NCBI GenBank assembly: GCA_037176725.1
Contig: JAZBRS010000057.1
Coordinates: 88,619,501 to 88,683,500, forward strand
Length of the DNA: 64,000 nucleotides
Reading direction: 5' to 3'
DNA from: Posidonia oceanica
Lineage: Eukaryota > Streptophyta > Magnoliopsida > Alismatales > Posidoniaceae
Shown here: one piece after another, positions 56,721 to 64,000 of the stretch
Layout: the number at the start of each line of letters is the position of its first letter
Numbering within the stretch: the first letter of the stretch is position 1
Notes under the pieces: model-generated
Database searches by the model: none
What the model was told of the DNA's origin: nothing
What the model saw: the letters and a program-made list of their open reading frames with translations, nothing else
Translations under genes and position numbers: made by a program

Positions 56721-57404
56721 CTGCATAGGCAAGAGCAGTATCTTCTCATCCATGTTTCATCATCATGACTAAGCAAGAAAAGCTCACAGATATCTCAAAA
56801 AAAATTAACAATGTCGAATTATCGTTTATGGAGGAGAACAAATGTTAACAAAAACATTCACTTGAATTTGAGATCTCAAATGTAATTGGGACCATAATGA
56901 TATAAAGTTCGTTAAGAAACAAACCATCACTCTGTCTAACAACATCAAATAATTAAATAATATAAACATTTTTTTGATAAGGCAGTACTCAACATGAAAA
57001 TGCAGACATCAATATAGAAACACTGAAAGGCAATAGACACTGCTGTATGGGCTTTATACCTCAAAGACAATAATACATACAAGTGCTGATAGATATACTA
57101 GTATCACCCACAAGTCCAGATTAGAAATACCATTTAATCGAAATGAGGCAATAGACTAATATGTGGAGATCTATCTATAAGAAATTAGATCACAAAGAAG
57201 GGTGAGTATTAGGCAATAACAACCTTCAATCAATCAATCATGAAACACCCATTTCTTTCGAATGGATCAAGAGCATGTAATACCCACACATAACATGTCA
57301 ATGCATCAAGCAGATCTGAGGTCAGAGTCACATAACCTAGGACTTAGCATGTGAAGAATGCAGAAACAAAATCAAAAGGAGGAGGGAGGGAGGTAGATTA
57401 ATAC
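56721..57404 (-). other. SAMS 5'-UTR intron
   Basis: On the minus strand a donor AAGTAG/GTATTAAT (GT at 57404-57403) and acceptor TGCCTATGCAG (ending 56721) give a 684-bp intron. The acceptor lies 10 bases before the ATG. Leader introns are common in plant SAMS genes and often raise expression. Confidence 0.75.
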
Positions 57405-57545
57405 CTACTTGGATCTAGATCTGGATCTGGGAGAAAGAGCAACCTTTCTTCTTTCCTCTAGGATTTGGTGGTGAATGAGTAAATTGAATGAATCACCACA
57501 TTCCCTGCGTTTGGTTTTGTTTCGCTACACCGTTATTTAATGGGA
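57405..57545 (-). promoter_or_regulatory. SAMS first (non-coding) exon and core promoter
   Basis: Minus strand: a TATA-like ATTAAATAAC at about 57533-57542, then about 100 bases to the C/T- and A-rich leader ending AGATCCAAGTAG at the donor. The exact start site is not visible. Confidence 0.5.
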
Positions 57546-57743
57546 GAGAAGAAGGGGGAGAAAGCTGGTGCCTGGAGGACGACCCCATTCGGGTCGGAGG
57601 ATCCGGAACCACTAAATTTCTTCTTTATTCCATGGATCCGACCCGGCCGAGATAGATACATGCCCACCTTCCGAGGAGTCGGTAAGCGACATCGACGTGC
57701 ATGTGGGCCCGTCCAGAAATTGCATCCACCGACTTCCCCCAAC

Positions 57744-57746
<3 letters not shown>

Positions 57747-57781
<35 letters not shown>
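57747..57781. repeat. (CT)n microsatellite
   Basis: Uninterrupted CT repeat of about 17 units, roughly 200 bp upstream of the SAMS core promoter (read as GA on its strand). Confidence 0.95.
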
Positions 57782-57782
<1 letters not shown>

Positions 57783-58422
57783 AATAAACTTTACTTCTTT
57801 TCTCCAAGAAAAAAGAGATTTAATATTTCAAAAAAAAAAAAGAAGAGAAAGAGATTCAACGAAAGAAAAAAGACCCACCGACGAACGAAACGAAGGAAGC
57901 AAGTTGGTCTCGACTCGTCGTGGGCCACCACAACCACCAAGGCACCAACCCGCAACACCCGTTTAAGCTTAAGAAGAATCCGATTAGCGTCTGCTTGTTC
58001 GGACCATGATAGGATCCGAATCACTTTTTAGTTTTAGACTCTTACTTTTCTTGTTGGATACAAAATGACCACACTTAATATCCAATTTTACATGCATGTA
58101 TATGCATGCAGCAATACAGCTGCTACACGAAAAGTTTGTATGTAATACATCCGTAAAGATAAGACAACTCCTTTCATACAAGAAAATAACTTCTGATTGT
58201 ACTTTCGATTGGGGTCGAGTGGAGTATGACCATATCGATTTGCCTTTTCATTTTTTGATAAGGTAATACAAACAGAATGTTCTAGATCACATTTCAGTAA
58301 GCAATGCATGATTATTCTCCCCCCGATAATTTTCTGAATGGCCAAAGCCCCAGCAATAAGGATGACGACATGCATACATGCAAAGTGAGGTGAACATCAA
58401 ATATCAAATTGAGGAGAAGAAG

Positions 58423-58453
<31 letters not shown>

Positions 58454-59597
58454 CATTCGCTATGTGGTAGGTGAGCTGCTGGGTGTGGTTGGTGGGCAGG
58501 TCGAGTGTTCCAATGTCTAGGGGCTACACTTTTCCCACAGAACAAAACATTCAAGCAGCATGCTGTTCAGCTTGCAGAATACACATTTCATAAAGAAAGT
58601 AAGAAAATGATTTGTCGGCCAACTCTTCTGGCGTGGAATCCTCCAAGTTCAAGCTCAACAAGAGATGTATAGTTTTAATCAAAATAACCCTTCTTTTTTT
58701 CTTTTTGCACGGCAAATTTCTGTTGCGGTTTGGACTCAACTCCTCCAGCAACCATGACTTCTTAAAGTATTTATTTCAAGTTGGTTTTTCAATTTTTAAA
58801 ACTTTGCCAAAAAAAAAAAAAATCGAACTTAAAAAGTATCTTTTGCATCTAAACTATGATTTGATATATATAGCATGGTTTAACTAGGATCTTAATGAAG
58901 TTTGACTCAGATTAGGTAGTAGTGGTTGTGTTGGTGAGGAGATTCGGATCCCAAAATACAAATGAAAGCTATTTAGTTAATTGTTTTCATTAAAAAATTT
59001 TAAAAATTAGTCCAAGCTAATAAATAAAGCTTGTGTAGGAAAATTTGCACGTTGTAGGTGTATTGGAGCTCCGCTACTCCATTTGTTTATCAGTCAACAT
59101 AAAAGTTGATGAGAAAGGAGGAAAAAAAATCCATGTATATATAGAAATCATATTTTGATATTTTAATTTTTAATAGCGCACCCACGAAAATCCAACCATG
59201 GGGCATGCAATGGGCTCCTCAAGTGTGAGATGGGTCTCATAGAAAATTGTATTTGGTACATTTTGATATCATGTTTGTGCCTCCATTAATTTGACTAGAC
59301 AAGGGCACATGCAAAAGCAATTCATTAATTAAAGGAATCAAGTTAAGTACCAAAAAACTCCTTAGTGAAGTGATCATAAGTGTCAGTGTTAAGCAAATAA
59401 AAATACTGATAATGCAGTAAAGCCTACAAAAAGATATAAGACGCCACAGAAAAAATCTAAAAAGTACAATCAATAAGAAACCATCTTAGGAGACCCAAGT
59501 ATAAAGTTATACAAATCAAGCTCATTCAGAGCAAAACGAAAGTAAGTAATAATGTCTTGTTGAAATTAAACTAATAAAGTATCAATCCAACAATAAG
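57782..59597. other. Intergenic stretch upstream of SAMS
   Basis: AT-rich with no supported gene. It holds the AAG microsatellite below and several A-tracts. Confidence 0.5.
58414..58452. repeat. (AAG)n microsatellite
   Basis: About 13 uninterrupted AAG/GAA units. Confidence 0.95.
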
Positions 59598-60725
59598 CTA
59601 GTTGCTGGATTCGGATGAACGAGGAGCCAACAGATCACTGGAATCATTAACAAGCACTACAAGAGCAGCTAAAGAAGAGATGAGCAGACTAGTCATGCCG
59701 ATGGAGGAGGTGATATTCTGAGCAGCTTGGGCTGCATGGACTTGATCCCACTCGTTTTGCATATGCTGGATGGCATGGAAAAACATCTCAGAATCATGTT
59801 CTGAGAGGAGGAAATCTATCCAGGATGTTAGTAAAGAAATGATCTGAAAGATCAACATAGTTAAGCTTTTAACTTGATTTCTAAAGATCTTTGAATTCCT
59901 ATTCAGCCATATACACCAGATGATTGCAATAACTAACATATTCCAATTATTCCTAGTCAAATTAAATTTAACCATAGTGAACAAGGAGAATATATTTTCA
60001 GGTAGCAGATCATGTCAACAGGAGGAATTGATCAAAAAGAAATCCCACACTCCACTAATCGCCGGACATTGTATAAAAATATGCCGAGAGAATTCCATTG
60101 CACATCCACAGAACACGCACACAGTCGAACTTAACCGGCCTTTTTTAGCTAGATTCTCCCTAGATAGAATTTTATCCTGAAAGACCAAGCAAGCAAATAA
60201 TTTTGTCTTAAAGGGGACTCTGCAGTTCCAGATATCGGAGCTTACATTAGATCTAAGCCCATCGTCATTAAGTAAACCATAACAGGACTTGACAGAGAAG
60301 AGGTTGTTAGACGAAGCAGTCTAATCGATAGAATCAGCACCATTTCTTAAAACCAAATTATCCAAAATGACATTAAAATTAAGAATTTGAAGGAAAACGT
60401 TATTTGCATTAGGATCAAAGGGATCTATAGGCTTAAAAAAATTCTGATCGTTCCTTCTATGTTTAGCTACCATTCTAGCCACAGAAAACTTTTTATTCAT
60501 TGCCAACTTATATAAATCCGGTAGAGAGTATTTTAAAATCAAATCATCATCCCACCGATTTTCCCAGAAAATGGCTGGTTCCCCATTACAGATATTAAAT
60601 TTAGAGAACGCATATAGGACAGGGAGGCAAAATTTAAGTTCCTGCCACAAGAGAGAGGATTTACAAGTTGTAGAATTGAGAAGTGCACTAAATTGAAAAT
60701 TTGCACAATACTTATTTTTAACAAG
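59598..60725 (-). pseudogene. LINE (non-LTR retrotransposon) 3' fragment
   Basis: On the minus strand 60725-60321 reads FNICNGEPAIFWENRWDDD followed by LPDLYKLAMNKK, the usual sequence after the LINE RT domain. Through frameshifts this continues into a zf-RVT region at about 60250-60030 (VPFKTKLFACLVFQDKI, then a C-FCG-----H-F-QCP zinc pattern). The C-terminal part at 59984-59598 has NNWNMLVIAIIWCIWLNRN, also typical of plant L1-type elements. Endonuclease and RT proper are missing, as expected for a 5'-truncated copy. It is inactive. I could not identify the poly-A end or target duplication. Confidence 0.8.
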
Positions 60726-61298
60726 GGTAGACTATTTCAGGTTATTCCCATTTGTAAAAAGTTACCACAATAATTTATATTTCAAAGTTATACTAAAATT
60801 CCTCAGAACAATCTATGCGAAGTTTACTGTGTTAGGTTGGGTTTCGCTTATTTTCCCTTAATTATTGTATTATGCATTTTTTTAATGATTAAGCCTTCCA
60901 AAACGATGTTCCATAGGTGAGCATTTGCAAAAAAAAGTTGTTAGTGACTTTTCATTTCGTTGCGAGTTGTTGGACAAATCTTTTAAAAGTTAACGAGTGT
61001 TAACTTTTTCAAAATTCTTGAAATCTATCCAAGTGATGGTTTTTATTATAACCTAAACCTATCAAAAAATACAAGTGATGCCACCCATATTACCACCAAT
61101 CTAGCAGCCTTAGTTCATGTTTGACAACCACAACCATCGGAGGAGCGGAAGTGATTGTGAGAAAGGAAGGAGAAACGACAGTGCATGGTGATAACCTGCT
61201 ATGATCTCTACGTCTTCTTCCATTTCAACTTTTCGACAACCTCTCATTTTAACAATCTCTTCTCAAATTCTTCTGTCGTTAGAAGAGGATTTCATTGT
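60726..61298. other. Intergenic stretch, nothing recognised
   Basis: AT-rich with no frame, RNA gene or repeat boundary that I can support. Confidence 0.4.
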
Positions 61299-62100
61299 TG
61301 TGGATATTTGGTTTTGGCGGGTGTGCTGATATTACCACTTCCACGTTCATTAACAACTTTGTGATCGTCCCTCATCGATTCACTTTTGTTGGTTGATAAG
61401 ATGTCTTTGGGGAAATGTAGATGTTAATATGATTTACGTTCTCAGTTCATTAGATCAACGGAAGGATGTCGTTTAGCTATGTCTTCGTGTTACGTAAGTA
61501 TGTTAATTCCTTCAAAATAAACAAACAATAAATTAAGAAATTCTAGATTAGGCTATGTGTAGTAAATAACTCTATGAATAAAACTAAATAACATGAATAA
61601 ATGCTAATAATACTAACTAGGGTTGGTTTCCAGTATGTTTATGCAATGATCTATCTAATAAATGCAATAATGTTATAAATAAGAAAAAGAGAACGAGTAC
61701 TCGCTTCACGCTTAGTGTTATATGATGTGGGATGAGGAAATGAAAGAGAGGAAGGAATTTCCGAAGGAAAATCTCTTTCTTTGTAGACGTGGGATCTCAA
61801 TTTAGTTATAAGGATTTAACAATATGTGACTTTGGATCTCTCAAAAAAGTCTCTCATGTGACTCGAATTCTCTTGAGTGCTTTGAAAAACTCCTTCATCA
61901 ATTTCAAGGGCCTCTAAAAGATTCTATAATGTACCTCCAAATTGCCTCCTTTAACCCTAAGTCAATAGTTGATTACATAAGATTTTGGGGGTTGATTCAC
62001 GTCGGAATATGTGTAAATCTACTTTAAATTCAGTTATGATTTAAGATTGACTGTTTCAATGTTGTCGCCACTAGGAGATGACTATGTTGGATATTCCTTG
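61299..62100 (-). repeat. Possible degenerate LTR related to the 15.5-kb element
   Basis: The plus strand reads TGTGGATATTTGGTTTTGG, against TGTGGATATGGGGTTTTGG at 39397. AAGATGTCTTTGGGGAAATGTAG (61399-61421) lies against GAGACGTCTTTGGGGAGATGTAG in the LTR. Both are in the same order, with a further CTATGTGTAGTAAATAACT-like match about 150 bp on. Similarity then fades, and the right end was not found. This would be an old, minus-oriented relative. Confidence 0.4.
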
Positions 62101-64000
62101 GATAATTCTTTCTCTAATGTTTTTTGAAAACGGTAATCATTCTTTCCCTAATGTGGTAAATCCATTAAAACAATGATAAAATAATGGTTTAAGGTTGTCA
62201 TTAGAGGCAACAACTTTTAAACCTTAATTTTGTTAATTTTATATATTGGAATTTGTTTACTATAGATTTAGCTAAAAACTGTTTGGAACTTAATACCTAT
62301 ATTTAAAACATTTTTCATAATGGGAATCCATTTACAATAATTATTTATTTTAAACTCAGGCTTACTTATTAAGCAACCTAAATTTAGAATAATTATCTTC
62401 TCATAATTTTTACTTTGGAAGTTATTTGGTTTTGTGGATCATTTAAAGTTAATGTAATTTCGTTATTAATTGGGTATTTTGGATTATCTTTGCTTTTAAT
62501 ATGATTTTAATTTAGATATGGAAATAATATTTGAAAAAAGTGATATCTAAATCTAAAATTTAAATCCTTCTCTAGAAAATTCAGAAATAAAGACATTATT
62601 TTAAAGTGCACATCATATGGTTTCTAGAATTTCCCTCAATTAGCTATAATATTTAAAGTATTATAGATATTATTTAAAAGATTATACGTGAAGATATTCT
62701 TTTAAAATTAATAGCTAGATCTGTTATTTTGATATTATTTTGCCACGTTATTCAAGAAATTTCTGAGTTGAAGATTACATCTAGAACTAACCACTTTTAT
62801 ATTGTACAGAATTTTTCTGAATTAACTTATTAATTTGTTTCCTTTTAAATTAGCTAGCATTATACTTAATTTCTAGAAAAATAGGAATTGATTTCTAATA
62901 TGTCTAGCAACAATAATGACGTTGTAGGATATTTATTTTCAGAATTTTTAGGTTGATATTGTCAAAAGCCTTTAACCACATTTTAGAGCTTATTAGAATA
63001 TTCTAGAATTTAATATAAATAATAACTATTTTGGAAATAAATATTGAAATACTTTAGAAAAGTCCAGAGAATATTTTAAAGCCTGAGAGATTCTAAAAAT
63101 ACAATAAACTATTAAATTAGGATTAACGCCTCTTATCGAGGTGACACATGTTGGTGCCAGTGATATAGGCCACTTTATTTGTTGCCATTTATAGTGGCAT
63201 TAAGATATGTTTCTTGTGTGATAGGTGGCAATATGGTATTTTGTATATGTTTTCTATAATATTTGTACATCGGTCCAGAGAGATATATTAAAAATCCATA
63301 ATAATATCAAAAAATTCTATAAAATTATAAAAACATTTTTTATAGTCAAGATACTCAATTTTGTCACTGATTTTGAGTTGAATGAGAGTATTAGCTTTGC
63401 TACAGCTAACAAACTTGTGTTAAGCAATGTTTTTAAAGAGATTATAAAAAATCTAGAATATGTGTTAAATATTATTAGTTATGTAATTTTAGACGTCTTG
63501 AAGTTTCCTATTCTTAATTAACTCTTGGGAATACAAAAATAGAATATCTATAATCGTCAAAAGAAAAAAATCTCGTCAGCATCAACAACCTAGTATGAAA
63601 GTCTTGCTACTCTTCCTCTTCATTTTTGTGGATAGGGTTGTTGACATGAGATAGGGTTGTTGTCTTCATTTTTTTATATCTACATGAGATAAGGTTTTGT
63701 GGATCTAATGCTAGCTCCATGTTATAAGAAGGAGAAGAAGTAGTTAGGACAATGACCATCGACCTATGTAACCCTCCTCCCTTATCCAAACATAAGACAA
63801 ACTATATAAGAAACAATGCTATCAAGGACTAGGAAATTCTCTAACATCTTCTTTTTCTTCTTCTACTATTACTTGTTCTACCTTTTCTTCTTCATTTACT
63901 GAAACATTCTGTGTACCACCAACAATGTAGCAAAATCAAAGGCTTTAGTTGTTTCAAGTTTGTATCTAATCTCTCAAAACCAAATGATAAAAATAGAAGG
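62101..64000. other. AT-rich intergenic stretch, nothing recognised
   Basis: Very AT-rich. The longest frame (98 codons, 63225-63521, plus) is a low-complexity product without known motifs and is likely chance. Confidence 0.45.

Noticed and set aside
55916..56728. A 270-codon frame on the plus strand opposite SAMS
   Set aside because: It is the shadow of the conserved, GC-rich SAMS coding sequence. It has no motif of its own and no start context.
63225..63521. A 98-codon frame as a possible small gene
   Set aside because: Extremely AT-rich, low-complexity product with no start context or domain. It is expected by chance in such sequence.
1..64000. tRNA, rRNA or known small-RNA genes
   Set aside because: No cloverleaf with A and B boxes, rRNA core sequence or snoRNA signature was noticed by eye. 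A covariance-model scan would be needed to exclude them.

Overview
This window is nuclear plant DNA, most likely from a non-grass monocot. The host genes are a plant S-adenosylmethionine synthase and the first exon of a long-clade SQUAMOSA-promoter-binding-like (SPL) gene. Everything else is transposable-element sequence of the kind that fills large angiosperm genomes. I cannot name the species.

Layout. 1-1101: 5' end of a short-LTR Ty1/copia element on the minus strand (gag start, GC-rich leader, PBS, 128-bp LTR). 1102-6003: AT-rich DNA with a degenerate tandem repeat, a GGCGCC-rich fragment and a polypurine tract of an old LTR element. 6004-11119: a complete but inactive 5.1-kb hAT transposon with terminal inverted repeats and 8-bp target duplications. 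12327-13620: SPL first exon and its 5' region (minus). 14316-19147: a broken Mutator-like element (minus) with transposase remnants followed by a plant-mobile-domain (PMD) gene. That gene is split by a 1.43-kb solo LTR (14755-16186). 20161-20400: a CACTA-type terminus.

20410-about 32870: a Ty3/gypsy element of the Tat/Ogre type with a 2.3-kb 5' LTR, PBS, gag, protease, G-patch-like segment, RT, two RNase H domains and integrase. It has no 3' LTR. One uninterrupted phase runs from the gag ATG at 23864 to about 28400. It carries fourteen in-frame stops, every one of them TAG. 32870-37034 or a little beyond: a copia element (copia-1) lacking its 5' half and carrying its own 1.28-kb solo LTR insertion. 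37110-55180: a second copia element (copia-2). Its RNase H is split by a 15.5-kb retrotransposon on the minus strand (39397-54914) with a perfect ATCAC target duplication.

The 15.5-kb element is the most unusual object here. It has 1.41- and 1.43-kb LTRs, a PBS and a gag, but no pol. In place of pol it carries three antisense, intron-bearing PMD-type gene units, each behind its own TATA-like box and a cluster of ACGTTATACGC/GTTGGACG motifs. The same hairpin-forming motifs lie in the U3 of its LTRs. Between the antisense units and the 3' LTR lie several tandem arrays. The solo LTR at 14755-16186 belongs to a diverged sister family, and a further possible relative lies at 61299.

55529-57540: an intact single-exon S-adenosylmethionine synthase CDS (minus) with a 5'-UTR intron. 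This is the only clearly functional gene in the window. 57541-64000: microsatellites, a 5'-truncated LINE fragment (59598-60725) and AT-rich sequence without recognisable genes.

All calls come from reading the sequence and comparing it with family features I know. No alignment or database search was run.
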